The notes under the pieces are model-generated. The model had not been told where the DNA came from and searched no databases. It saw nothing but the letters and a program-made list of their open reading frames with translations. The position numbers and the translations under genes were made by a program. Below, one piece after another: positions 18,235 to 27,667 of a DNA stretch of 64,000 nucleotides (within the stretch, counting starts at the first letter, position 1; each line of letters opens with the position of its first letter). This stretch comes from JAJFJD01 sp965228695 (GTDB lineage: Bacteria; Pseudomonadota; Alphaproteobacteria; UBA8366), in assembly GCA_965228695.1 (NCBI GenBank), contig CBDDIB010000002.1, positions 3,968,001-4,032,000 on the forward strand. The letters are read 5' to 3'.

Positions 18235-18897
18235 TCAAACGCGAACCAGGCGATATACCGCAATGCCGCCCAGCAGCGACAATCCCGACAACAGCAGAAT
18301 AAAAGCCGCCGGCAACGGCACCGGCGACACGGCGCTCACCACCTCGGCCGATTGAACGCGCGCGAACGGCGCCGCCAAAACCTGCCCTTGCGCGCTGGTT
18401 CCGCGCCCGGCGCGGATATTGAAATTCGCGAAGGTGAATTCGATAAAGCCGTCCGCCTCGGTAAAGATCGGCGTTATCCGTATCAACCCGTCAATCGTCC
18501 CGTCGATCACCGTCGCCAAGTTCGACGTTACACCGTCGAACAGGCTGCCGGCCGAAACGAACGGCACGATCGCCGCCGAGGCGACGATGCCGCTGCCCAA
18601 CGATGTCGCGCCATCGAACAACTCGGCGTTTACAGAAATTCCCGGGCCCGACGCCGTAAACGGCGTCGTCGTCAGCGCCAAAACATCGACGCCGCCGGGC
18701 ACGAACGGCGGCGTGTTGAAGAACGAAAACGTCACCTCCAGCGCTTGCCCCGGATTCACCAGCAACGCCGCCGCGTCATTGCGCCAACCGGACAACGGCA
18801 GAAGGGTCAAAACAAGGAAGAGAATCGAGACATATCGTGCAACGGCGCGCGGGCTTGCGAAACCCGGACAAACGCCGTTCTTTACCAAACGTCGCAT
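18235..18897 (-). CDS. VPLPA-CTERM sorting domain exported protein
   Basis: This is a 220-residue protein with an N-terminal signal segment (about residues 20-40), a beta-rich body low in charge and Cys, and a C-terminal tripartite signal: PVPLPA, a hydrophobic helix (FILLLSGLSLLGGIAVY) and a basic end (RLVRV). This is the VPLPA variant of the PEP-CTERM signal, handled by exosortases linked to exopolysaccharide or biofilm matrix. No exosortase is in the window. The ATG at 18897 follows GGTGGAAAT; a GTG at 18924 is also possible. Confidence 0.82.
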   Translation of the reverse strand: MRRLVKNGVCPGFASPRAVARYVSILFLVLTLLPLSGWRNDAAALLVNPGQALEVTFSFFNTPPFVPGGVDVLALTTTPFTASGPGISVNAELFDGATSLGSGIVASAAIVPFVSAGSLFDGVTSNLATVIDGTIDGLIRITPIFTEADGFIEFTFANFNIRAGRGTSAQGQVLAAPFARVQSAEVVSAVSPVPLPAAFILLLSGLSLLGGIAVYRLVRV

Positions 18898-19092
18898 GAT
18901 TTCCACCAATGCTTCCCACACCAAAAGCAGTACTACTTTTGGAATAATTCATTGGTCTAATCAAGAAAATATTGGTTAACGGCGATGATTCTAAATGAAA
19001 ATTGAGAATACTGGCCGGACGGCCAACCAATTGGCGCAATTATCCCCGTGTCTTTCGAATTGGTTCCGGGCGGATCCAATGCGGCCGCAACG

Positions 19093-20883
19093 CTATTCGT
19101 TATAGGCCCGCACGACCTCGACATCGATCAGCCGGCACCCGCCCGAGAGGACACCGTCAATGCCCCATTGCAGCGCGTCGCGCAATGCGTCGGCGTTTGC
19201 GACCGTTCCCCGGCCTTCCCAGCCCAATCCTTCGACGAGCCGCACGATATCGGGCGTCGGGTCGTTTATTTCCTGACCGACCCAACGGTTTTCCGGCGGT
19301 CGATCACGGTCGATGGCGACCCGCTCCTGATGCAGGACATCGTTGAAATAGGAATAGTTGTTGCCGACGATCACCAGAAGCGGGATCCGGTACTTCGCGG
19401 CCGTCCAAAACGCGGTCAGCCCCATCAGACAATCACCATCGCCGAGGATCGCGATCGGCAACCGTCCCGTCTCTTGCAACGCCAGCGCCGCGCCGACCGC
19501 CATGCCAGGCCCCGCCCCGATGCCCGCACCGCCGTCACCGCCCAGCATGGCCAGCGGGTCGTCGAAGTGACGAGCACCGCCGGGCCAGCCCAGCGGAACC
19601 CGAATTAACGTCGCCGGCCGATCGCCGAGTACATCGGCCAGGACATCGGCCATGTCGAAGTAGTTAAGCGTCTCACCCGCCGCGGACCGGGGCGGCTTGC
19701 TGTAAGTCGCCGGCACCGCATCCCATCCGGTCGTCCGGCTACCCCCGTTCAACCGGCTTTCCAGCGCGGGGATCAGGCTCGAAACCGCAACGTCCGGTTC
19801 GGCGAGAATTCGCACGTCAGCCGGCGGCAATACGTGATGATCCATCGACCAACCGTTGTGAATATAGGAATCGACGGTGCAATTGATGACCTTGGCCGCA
19901 ATATCCGTGTCGCCGGCGGCCAATTGATGCGTGCCCGCGAGATCGATCCAGTCCAACGCCAGTATCACATCGGATTCTACTAGTAGACGTTTCGCCTCCT
20001 CAGAAAGGCGTTTGACCGGCGGTAACGGATGCAATGGGTGCGCCGTCGGAAAGGCCGATCCCGCCTTCAGGTCGGTCATCACGCGCGCCTTCAGCATTTC
20101 GGCCAGCCGGATACGGCCGTCCCACGCCGCGCGCTCGCGGGAGCCCCGCCCCGCCAAAATGAGCGGCCGCTCGGCATTCGCAAGCAGGTCGGCGGCCTGG
20201 TCGACCGCGGCCGGCGCCGGCGCCGGCGGCTCGCCGGGCGCAAACCGCTCGATATCGGGAATGACCGGCGGGGTTTCGATCGGGTCCTCCTGCATGCCGA
20301 CATCGAGACAGACGTAGACCGGACCGTTCGGCGCGGTCCGCGTGATCTGCCATGCCCGCAACATGGATTCGACCACGGCATCGGCGGTCGCCGGCTGATC
20401 GTCCCATTTCACATAGTCACGGATCAGCGCGCCCTGATCCTTCGCGGTGTGAATCCATTCGATCCATGGCCGCCGCCGCGACGCGTCCATCGGACCCGTG
20501 GCGCCCAGGATCAGCATCGGCACCCGATCGCACCATGCATTGAAGATCGCCATCGTCCCGTGCATCAGACCCACATTGCTGTGCAACGCGACCGCCATCG
20601 GCCTGCCCGTCACCTTGGCGTAGCCATGCGCGATCGCAACCGCATGCTCCTCGTGCAGCGCGATGAGCATTTGTGGATCTCGATTACCGAGATAGTTGAC
20701 CAAGCTGTCATGCAAACCGCGATAGCTGGCCCCCGGGTTCAGTGCGATATAGGGAATGTCGAAGGTCCGCAGCATTTGGGCGGCGAGATCGCTGCCCCAC
20801 CCCATCTCGAACTGGCCGGCATTGACCGGGCGTTCGACGGCGCGCAGAGCCTTCGACGATTGGTTCCGGGACTCGTCATTCAT
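19093..20883 (-). CDS. Thiamine diphosphate-dependent enzyme (acetolactate synthase-like)
   Basis: This is a 596-residue ThDP enzyme with the usual three domains: an N-terminal pyrimidine-binding domain with the catalytic Glu in ALHEEHAVAIAHGYAKVTGR, a central domain (about 200-340) and a C-terminal PP domain with GDGDCLMGLTAFWTAAK followed by IVGNN. The family includes acetolactate synthase, benzoylformate decarboxylase and others; the PP motif does not settle which. The ATG at 20883 follows GGGAGG by nine bases. It lies just downstream of a CocE/NonD-type hydrolase gene on the same strand, and the two may be one unit. Confidence 0.85.
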   Translation of the reverse strand: MNDESRNQSSKALRAVERPVNAGQFEMGWGSDLAAQMLRTFDIPYIALNPGASYRGLHDSLVNYLGNRDPQMLIALHEEHAVAIAHGYAKVTGRPMAVALHSNVGLMHGTMAIFNAWCDRVPMLILGATGPMDASRRRPWIEWIHTAKDQGALIRDYVKWDDQPATADAVVESMLRAWQITRTAPNGPVYVCLDVGMQEDPIETPPVIPDIERFAPGEPPAPAPAAVDQAADLLANAERPLILAGRGSRERAAWDGRIRLAEMLKARVMTDLKAGSAFPTAHPLHPLPPVKRLSEEAKRLLVESDVILALDWIDLAGTHQLAAGDTDIAAKVINCTVDSYIHNGWSMDHHVLPPADVRILAEPDVAVSSLIPALESRLNGGSRTTGWDAVPATYSKPPRSAAGETLNYFDMADVLADVLGDRPATLIRVPLGWPGGARHFDDPLAMLGGDGGAGIGAGPGMAVGAALALQETGRLPIAILGDGDCLMGLTAFWTAAKYRIPLLVIVGNNYSYFNDVLHQERVAIDRDRPPENRWVGQEINDPTPDIVRLVEGLGWEGRGTVANADALRDALQWGIDGVLSGGCRLIDVEVVRAYNE

Positions 20884-20973
20884 GGCGAACACACCCTCCC
20901 TTCGGCGAGATCAATCGGATCAGTCCTCAAGTGTGTAACGCAACCGGGGAATGCGCAAATGATGCGGTGCCCG

Positions 20974-22689
20974 CTACGGCGAAATCACCGGTAACACTAC
21001 ATGCGAGGGCCGAACTGCGTCATGGAAGACGGTTTGATGCGCCTTCGCCAAGGCCGCTTCGAAATAGTCGTCGCCGCCGGTGTTGTGATTGCGGTCGAAG
21101 TTCGGGAAGTCGCTGCTCTGGATGTCGACGCGGATGCGATGCCCCGGCAGGAAACAGTTGCCGGTCGGGTTCAGCGTGATGGTGTATTCATAAACCTCGC
21201 CCGGCGTGATCAGATCGGTGCGGTCGGTCCCGTTCCGGTGCCGCGCCCGGATCAACCCGTAGCACAGCTCCTGGACGAAACCGTCCGGATGTACATCGAT
21301 CAGCTTGGCGATGAAGTCCGTATCGGATGCCGATGATGCCGCGTGCAGAACGACCGATACCGGTCCGATCACTTCTAGCGGTTCATCCAACGGCGGCGAA
21401 ACATAGCGCAAGATATCGCGCCGGCCGTCCAGCGGCCGCTGATCCTTCGGCAGTTGCTGGCCCGCCTTGGTGTAGATCGTCATGACCGGATCGCGCGGAT
21501 CGTAGACATACTCGTCCACCGGTTCGTCCGAGGGCGGTTCCGGCGACAAGGTGCCGTCGCCGCCGATACCGTCGGCATGGCCGCCGCTGTGGAAGTACCA
21601 GGGCGTCGGCCGCATATCCTTGGGCGGCCATTGATCGTCATGCCGCCATCGGTTCCGGCCCATGACAAAGATTTGTGCGGGCGCCCAGTCGTCCGCCGCG
21701 GTGCGTTCCCCCTTCAGCCATTTGGCGAACCAGGCATCGGCCATGTCGTAATAATCCCACTCGGCCGCTGGCCCGAAATCCAATTCGCCGACGCGGCGGC
21801 CCAGGGCCAGGGTCGTATGCCCCCAGGGGCCGACGATCAGTTTTTGGTTCTCGCGGGCGAACTCGGTCCTGCCGTTCGACCGCATGCCGCTGAATTGCTT
21901 GATCGTTCCCACCTGCTGGTCGTACCAGCCGGTGCCGCTCAACACGGGCACGTCGACCTCCATATGCCGCGCCTCGTGCTGGAAATGATCGATCACCGTT
22001 TCCCGCAGTAGCCGCTGCCAGTATTCGTGCATTCCCGGCATCGCGCTTTCGGGAATCTCGGACAACGGGAGGTACCAGAGCCATTTGCTGCGATCCCGCT
22101 CCTCCCACAACGCATCCGCCTCGTCCGGCGTCTTCGGCGCGCCGGGCACTTGCAGCCGCCGCGCCATGTCGGGGCTGATCGTGTTGATCGTCCATGTCAT
22201 CCGCCGGCCGAGGCGGACGACGCCGCTCATATGCCGGTCGAGATGGTTGGCGACCACGCCTTGCGCGAACATGCAGACCAGATGCGGCGGCCGCGTCGGC
22301 GCCATTTCCCACTGGGTCATGCCGCAATAGGAATTGCCGAACGTGCCGACCTTGCCCGTCGATCCCGGCAGCGTGGCGCACCATTCGACCGTGTCGTGTC
22401 CGTCATTGATGCAGGGGTTGCGCGGATGGCCGCCCATATGCAGCAACGGCTCGCCGTCGGAATCATAGCGTCCCCGCAGATCCTGGAACACCACGATATA
22501 CCCGCGGGCCGCCATTTCGGCGGCGATCTCGTCGTGCATTTTGCGCTCGGTCTTGCCGTAGGGCGTCCGGCACAGCAGGACCGGAAAACGACCGTCGTCG
22601 CGAGGCCTATGCACATCCGCCCGCAGCGTCACGCCGTCGCGCATCTGCGCCGGCACGTTCCGTTCCGTCTCGACCGTGAATGTCGGCAC
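20974..22689 (-). CDS. CocE/NonD-family hydrolase (X-Pro dipeptidyl-peptidase-like)
   Basis: This is a 571-residue alpha/beta hydrolase. The N-terminus (RDGVTLRADVHRPRDDGRFP, LLCRTPYGKTE) and the nucleophile elbow GTFGNSYCGMTQW, where G-x-S/N-x-x-G places the Ser in the usual Ser-Tyr position, match the S15/CocE family. The C-terminal jelly-roll domain carries VDIQSSDFPNFDRN HNTGG-type sequence typical of the family. Substrates are esters or peptides, unknown here. The GTG start has GGGGAGG six bases upstream. Confidence 0.87.
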   Translation of the reverse strand: MPTFTVETERNVPAQMRDGVTLRADVHRPRDDGRFPVLLCRTPYGKTERKMHDEIAAEMAARGYIVVFQDLRGRYDSDGEPLLHMGGHPRNPCINDGHDTVEWCATLPGSTGKVGTFGNSYCGMTQWEMAPTRPPHLVCMFAQGVVANHLDRHMSGVVRLGRRMTWTINTISPDMARRLQVPGAPKTPDEADALWEERDRSKWLWYLPLSEIPESAMPGMHEYWQRLLRETVIDHFQHEARHMEVDVPVLSGTGWYDQQVGTIKQFSGMRSNGRTEFARENQKLIVGPWGHTTLALGRRVGELDFGPAAEWDYYDMADAWFAKWLKGERTAADDWAPAQIFVMGRNRWRHDDQWPPKDMRPTPWYFHSGGHADGIGGDGTLSPEPPSDEPVDEYVYDPRDPVMTIYTKAGQQLPKDQRPLDGRRDILRYVSPPLDEPLEVIGPVSVVLHAASSASDTDFIAKLIDVHPDGFVQELCYGLIRARHRNGTDRTDLITPGEVYEYTITLNPTGNCFLPGHRIRVDIQSSDFPNFDRNHNTGGDDYFEAALAKAHQTVFHDAVRPSHVVLPVISP

Positions 22690-22796
22690 GCCGTCCTCCC
22701 CGGATTTCGGAATTCGAACTAGGATAAGGACAAGTATGCGCCGGATCGCCGAGCCTTGGAAATCGACCTGTGGCAGTACTCCGAGATAAGCCGGGA

Positions 22797-24026
22797 TTAC
22801 TGTGCGATGCGGAGGTTGCTGAGTTGCACGCCAATCGCATAAAAAGCGGCGGCCAGGGCATCACTATCGGCAGCTTTGTAGTAATGCCCCGCCGACGTCG
22901 CGCAATCCGTCAACAACGTCTCCAGCGAGGAGCTGGTCGTCCGGAACTGCACGGTGTAAACCAGAATGCCGTCATCTTTCATGTTGTCGCATGTATCGGT
23001 GAGCCGCGTGTTTGCCGTATTCTTGGAGGTACCGTCCAAGGGCGTATTTTCGCCGTCGGTCATGACGATGACCGCTTTCTTGATGTCGGCATCGTTGTAC
23101 TCGACCGGACGGTCTGGATCGCCCCACAATCCCTGCCATTCTGCGGACACCATGCGGTAGGCCCAGGCGGCACCCACGTCGACGCGCGTATTGCCGCTAT
23201 GGTTCAATTCATCCAACCGTGCATCAAGGGTGGACCGCTTTTTGGTCAAGGCCAGCGCCTTCTCCGCGTTGCACCCGTAATAGACATAGTAGGATTCGTC
23301 AAATGACGTCCATCGCCAGTCCTCGTCAAAAGACTCGGTAGTGGGCGGGGCGTCGCTCGTATTGAAGCTGCCGGAACGCGGATTGGGACAGACCTCCCAA
23401 CTTACCGGCGGCGTATAGTTCAGGACGCTTTGGTAGTCATTCAGATTGATGCGGGTGTCGAACGGCACCAATGCGACGGTCAGATGTTCGATTTCGTCCT
23501 TGCTGCCGTAGAGATTGTCGAGCAACAGCTTCACCGCGTCCTGCAAGTCGTCGATATACCCGTTCATCGATCCGGTCGTGTCGAGTGCGATCGCAATTTC
23601 CAGGCCGCGGTTTTCCCGCTTCACGACAGTGGCGCCGGCGACGTTCATTTTATCAAGCCCGACCACCTGCATCAGGGACAGGTCGATGTCGACATTCGCG
23701 GTCAATGTGACTTCGGTCTTGTCGACATCGGTGGCCGTCGTGAGCGACACGCCGGTGCTGCCCATGTAGCCAGGCGGAAAATTCGATTCGAAAAATCGAT
23801 CGACCGTCGCTTGAAAATCGGGCTCGTTGATCCGCCGCGCGCCCGCAAGGGCCGCCGCATCCAATGCATAGGCCAGCCGACTCTTAACCAAATAGCCGCG
23901 CGCCGCATCAACCGCGAGGCCAGTGAACGCCACCAGTGGGATGGCAGCCGCCGCAACGAGCGTCACGGTGCTTCCGCGCGTATCCCTAAACAGATCGCGA
24001 AATAATGTATGGAAGCTCAACACCAA
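22797..24026 (-). CDS. TadG-like pilus assembly protein with VWA domain
   Basis: This is a 409-residue protein. It starts with a TadE/TadG-like membrane anchor (RDTRGSTVTLVAAAAIPLVA, about residues 15-40), then a variable stretch, then a von Willebrand factor A domain with the MIDAS motif DTTGSMNG (about residue 148) and a later TDGE. Such proteins sit in the inner membrane facing the periplasm and belong to Tad pilus loci. The start is uncertain: TTG at 24026 or the GTG one codon later. It is separated by several kilobases from the two flp genes. Confidence 0.85.
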   Translation of the reverse strand: MVLSFHTLFRDLFRDTRGSTVTLVAAAAIPLVAFTGLAVDAARGYLVKSRLAYALDAAALAGARRINEPDFQATVDRFFESNFPPGYMGSTGVSLTTATDVDKTEVTLTANVDIDLSLMQVVGLDKMNVAGATVVKRENRGLEIAIALDTTGSMNGYIDDLQDAVKLLLDNLYGSKDEIEHLTVALVPFDTRINLNDYQSVLNYTPPVSWEVCPNPRSGSFNTSDAPPTTESFDEDWRWTSFDESYYVYYGCNAEKALALTKKRSTLDARLDELNHSGNTRVDVGAAWAYRMVSAEWQGLWGDPDRPVEYNDADIKKAVIVMTDGENTPLDGTSKNTANTRLTDTCDNMKDDGILVYTVQFRTTSSSLETLLTDCATSAGHYYKAADSDALAAAFYAIGVQLSNLRIAQ

Positions 24027-24209
24027 ACCACCCTTCGGCGTACGCAGGATTTTTTCCGATGCAGTTGGTCAGCAAGGATAGGCAAAAATCCTTAAAAGAT
24101 GGTTATCGTAGTCTTAGCGGGCTGACTAAGGTGCTTGATAGAACGGCAAAATTGCAAATCGACTGGACTTTAGCGTTCTTAGTACATGAATAGGTTGTCT
24201 CGCAGCCGT

Positions 24210-24868
24210 TCACTTCTGATCAATCGCCTGCCGCGGTCTTTTGGCCGCCGGTATTTCCGTAGCCGTCGGGAACGTCGAAATCGAACGCCCCTTCTTCGAA
24301 CCGGTTGTAGTTCTCGTATCCGCGATCTCATAGAGCCGGGACCGGGGTTGCCGCTTGTCGGTGAATCCTTCCTGCGTTCCCTCCGCCAGGAGCTGCGCCA
24401 TCCCTTCTTCCACCGCCTTCATCGCAAGCCGGAACGTCGTGTTCGGATAGATCACGATGTTGACCCCCAAATCCTGCAGCTGCTGCGCCGTCAGCAGCTT
24501 GACTTGCCCGAATGCGGTCATGTTCGACAGGATCGGTACATCGATCGCCTTTCGGAAGCCCGCATATTCGCTTTCGTCATGTATCGCCTCGGCGAAGATG
24601 GCCTCCGCGCCAGCGTCGACATAGGCTTTCGCACGGTCGATGGCAGCGTCAAGCCCTTCGACCGCCCGGGCGTCCGTCCGGGCCATTACCACGAAGTTGC
24701 TGTCGACCCGCCCATCGAGCGCGGCCTTGATGCGCGCGGCCATACGCTCGACCGTGGTGATTTTCTTGTTGTCGAGTGACCGCAGCGTTTCGGCTCCTGC
24801 TGCTCCATCAACATGGCGACGAACGGCGAAAAGGCGCCGGCAAACCGCTGGCGCTTTCCGGTGGTCAA
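24210..24868 (-). pseudogene. Broken isocitrate lyase/PEP mutase-family gene (PrpB-like)
   Basis: The minus strand encodes the C-terminal half of a methylisocitrate lyase/PEP mutase-family enzyme (RIKAALDGRVDSNFVVMART, DAGAEAIFAEA, LSNMTAFGQVK, VNIVIYPNTTFRLAM). The frame upstream of about 24785 does not continue the family. Instead the adjacent frame carries EQQEPKRCGH, which matches the family motif preceding DNKKIT, so a frameshift lies near 24780. The first part of the barrel, including the usual active-site region, is missing and only a short start-like piece (TTGKRQRF) remains. An internal deletion plus a frameshift is the simplest reading. Confidence 0.75.
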
Positions 24869-25014
24869 GGCATCGCGGAATTGTTACCGGCGTTCGGCCG
24901 GGGTTGTCGTGATATGCAGCACGGGCGCGTCCTCTCCGATACGAATTGTTGAGCGAAAACAAGCTATGCGAATCTGGTGTACCCTGCGATACCGCATCAG
25001 TAGAGGACAGACAC

Positions 25015-26559
25015 GTGACGGACCGACCAAACATCCTTCTTATCACCTCGGATCAGCAACGCGGCGACTGTTTCGGTTTCGAAGGCCGGTCGGTGAAGAC
25101 ACCGCATCTCGACCGGATGGCGAGAAACGGCACCCGGTTCGGCGCCTGCATCACACCGTCCGCCTTCTGTCAGCCCGCCCGCGCCTCCATGCTGACCGGC
25201 CTTCTGCCCTACACCCACGGCGTCGCCGACAACGGCATCAACCTGGACCCGGCCACCGGCGAAGCGGGGTTCGGTGGCACACTCGGCAAGGCAGGCTATG
25301 CCACCGCCTTCTTCGGCAAGGCGCATTTCTCCACCAAGACCACGTATAATTCGACCGACACCCCCGAGTGCAATACCGGCTCGCAGACCTATCCGGACGA
25401 CTGGTGCGGCCCGTATATGGGGTTCCGACATGTCGAGCTGATCGTCCACGGCCATCTCAACAAAGCGCGCGAAAACAAGCGGCCGCCGATCGGCCAGCAC
25501 TACGAGCGCTACTTCTTCAGCCGCGGCGACGACGGCGAGGCGCTGGACCGCTGGGCCACCGAACTGCCGCCGACGACCGGCGCGGCGCAGACTTGGCACT
25601 CCGCGCTTCCCGCCGCCTGGCACAGCAGCAGTTGGATCGGCGACCGCAGCATCGAATGGCTGCGCAACCGGGACCGCCGCGATCCGTTCTGCATGTGGGT
25701 ATCCTTCCCCGACCCGCACCACGCTTTCGACTGCCCGGAGCCGTGGAGCCGCCTGCACCACCCGGACGCAGTCGAGCTTCCGGAGCACCGAACGCTCGAC
25801 CTGGAGCGGCGCCCCTGGTGGCACAAGGCCTCGCTCGAAGGCAAGCCGATCGTCGACGATCCGGAAATCCAGCGCTACCGCACGAAGGGGCAAAAGGTCC
25901 CGCCGCAGACGGACACGCAACTCCGGGACATGACGGCCAACTATTACGGCATGATCTCCATGATCGACCACCAGGTCGGGCGTATTCTCGATGCGGTGGA
26001 CGCCGCCGGGGATCGCGGCAACACCATCGTTGTCTTCACCACCGACCATGGCGATCTTTTGGGCGACCACGGCCTCTACCTCAAGGGGCCGACCTTGTAC
26101 GAAGGGGTGCTGCGGGTCGGCATGATCGTCAATGGGCCCGGTATCCCTGCCGGCAAGGTCGTGAACGACCCGATATCCACACTGGACCTTGCCCCGACTT
26201 TCTATGATTTAGCGGATCTGGCGCCGCCCGAAACACTGCAAGGCCAAAGCCTCCATCCGCTGATCCACGGCGACGGTTCGGCTGCCCGGGAAGCCGCATA
26301 TAGCGAATGGTTCGTGCACAAGTCGCGCTACGGGTTCGATATGGATTTACGGACGGTGCGGACGAAGACTCACAAATGCACCTTCGAACTGCTGACCGGT
26401 GCGGGAGAGCTGTACGATCTCGTCAACGACCCGGCGGAAATGGAAAACCGCTTCGACGACCCGGCCTATGCCGCCGTGCGGCGCCAGTTGGAGGAAATCA
26501 TGCAGGCGCGGCCCGGAACACGGATGGAGACATTTCCGCCGCAGATCGGCATGGCCTGA
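25015..26559 (+). CDS. Sulfatase family protein
   Basis: This is a 514-residue cytoplasmic-type sulfatase (alkaline phosphatase superfamily). The N-terminal metal site is in RPNILLITSDQQRGD. The formylglycine motif CxPxR is present as CQPAR at C52-R56, followed by ASMLTG. A second metal site appears as TDHGDLLGDHG. No signal peptide is visible. The enzyme should cleave sulfate or possibly phosphonate esters after Cys-to-formylglycine conversion. The GTG at 25015 has GAGG about eight bases upstream and puts the conserved start near the N-terminus. It is convergent with the formyltransferase gene. Confidence 0.9.
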   Translation: MTDRPNILLITSDQQRGDCFGFEGRSVKTPHLDRMARNGTRFGACITPSAFCQPARASMLTGLLPYTHGVADNGINLDPATGEAGFGGTLGKAGYATAFFGKAHFSTKTTYNSTDTPECNTGSQTYPDDWCGPYMGFRHVELIVHGHLNKARENKRPPIGQHYERYFFSRGDDGEALDRWATELPPTTGAAQTWHSALPAAWHSSSWIGDRSIEWLRNRDRRDPFCMWVSFPDPHHAFDCPEPWSRLHHPDAVELPEHRTLDLERRPWWHKASLEGKPIVDDPEIQRYRTKGQKVPPQTDTQLRDMTANYYGMISMIDHQVGRILDAVDAAGDRGNTIVVFTTDHGDLLGDHGLYLKGPTLYEGVLRVGMIVNGPGIPAGKVVNDPISTLDLAPTFYDLADLAPPETLQGQSLHPLIHGDGSAAREAAYSEWFVHKSRYGFDMDLRTVRTKTHKCTFELLTGAGELYDLVNDPAEMENRFDDPAYAAVRRQLEEIMQARPGTRMETFPPQIGMA

Positions 26560-26575
26560 CTGGGTCGGCGCGGTC

Positions 26576-27553
26576 TCATCCCTTCGTGGGGAGGTCCGGC
26601 ACCGACAGCACCTCGAACCCGGATTTACCGGCCTCCAAACCGTGCTCGGCCACGAGATCGGAAATTGCGACCGGCTTGCCATGGGTATCGACCAGGCTGC
26701 GGAAGACGACCGCCCCCGCCGTACAGGCGACGGTAAGCGCATTGGCGCTAACTTCAAGGATCATCCCAGCCTCGCTCTTGGGCCAAGTCCCACGGTCCAG
26801 CGAGACGCGACCGACCCAAAGCGACCGGTCGCCAAGATGAACTTCGGGCAGGAAGAAGTTGTTTTCCATGGGATAAAACGAGACCGCCCGAACATATCGA
26901 TCCAGGGCGTCGATCGGCAGTTCGAAGGGAAACAAACCATCGTAGGGGACGTCCTTCTTCGAGAAGTATGTCGCCTTCTCATGGTCTTGTGGGATCCGGT
27001 CAATTCTACCGGCCTTTATTTGCGCCAAAAGGTCCGGGAACACCCGGATGCCTTCCTTGATGCAGCGGCCAACCAACGAAACCGCGGCCTCCCGGCCGGT
27101 CAAGTCGAACAAGGACTGCACCACCACATCGCCGGTATCGACACCCCGGCTGACGAACATCCAGGTGACACCATAGGTCGAGGCCCCCTCGAGAATGGCC
27201 CAGGAACAGACATTCACGCCGCCGTAACGCGGCAGCGGCCCGTTGTGGAAATTGATGATGCCGGTCTTCGCGGTCGCCAGCAGGTCATCCCGAATGATCT
27301 TGAAGCTGTTGATGTTGAGAATGATATCCGGTTCGACTGCCCGGATTTCGGCCACTAAGGCGGGGTCATTGACGTTTCCGTTGTCCCGGCACGGGATACC
27401 AAGCTCGGCGCACGCCGTGGCGATCCGGGATACCGGCGTCTCCTCGAGTGAATCGCACACTACCAACGCCAACTCGCCGAAATCGGCCGCAACCGCCATC
27501 TTAAGGCAGTCGATAGCCATTTTACCGTTGCCGATAATAACGTACCGCTTCAT
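26576..27553 (-). CDS. Formyltransferase family protein (Fmt-like)
   Basis: This is a 325-residue protein with a formyl transferase N domain (MKRYVIIGNGKMAIDCLKMA; active-site region INFHNGPLPRYGG and VSRGVDTGDVVVQ) and a C-terminal domain (about 215-310) resembling Fmt/ArnA. Asn/His/Asp of the family are in place. It may formylate an amino-sugar or an amino acid carrier rather than tRNA. The ATG at 27553 is preferred because it starts the fold; the frame is open further upstream. Confidence 0.83.
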   Translation of the reverse strand: MKRYVIIGNGKMAIDCLKMAVAADFGELALVVCDSLEETPVSRIATACAELGIPCRDNGNVNDPALVAEIRAVEPDIILNINSFKIIRDDLLATAKTGIINFHNGPLPRYGGVNVCSWAILEGASTYGVTWMFVSRGVDTGDVVVQSLFDLTGREAAVSLVGRCIKEGIRVFPDLLAQIKAGRIDRIPQDHEKATYFSKKDVPYDGLFPFELPIDALDRYVRAVSFYPMENNFFLPEVHLGDRSLWVGRVSLDRGTWPKSEAGMILEVSANALTVACTAGAVVFRSLVDTHGKPVAISDLVAEHGLEAGKSGFEVLSVPDLPTKG

Positions 27554-27667
27554 GGGAAATGTCTTCGGATTTCGGGTGGGCTGGACTGTACCATGCGGCA
27601 CGGCCGCTTCAACCGTCCCCTTAGACGGAGTACCAAAGAGCCCCAATCTTCCATCCGAAATAAAGAC

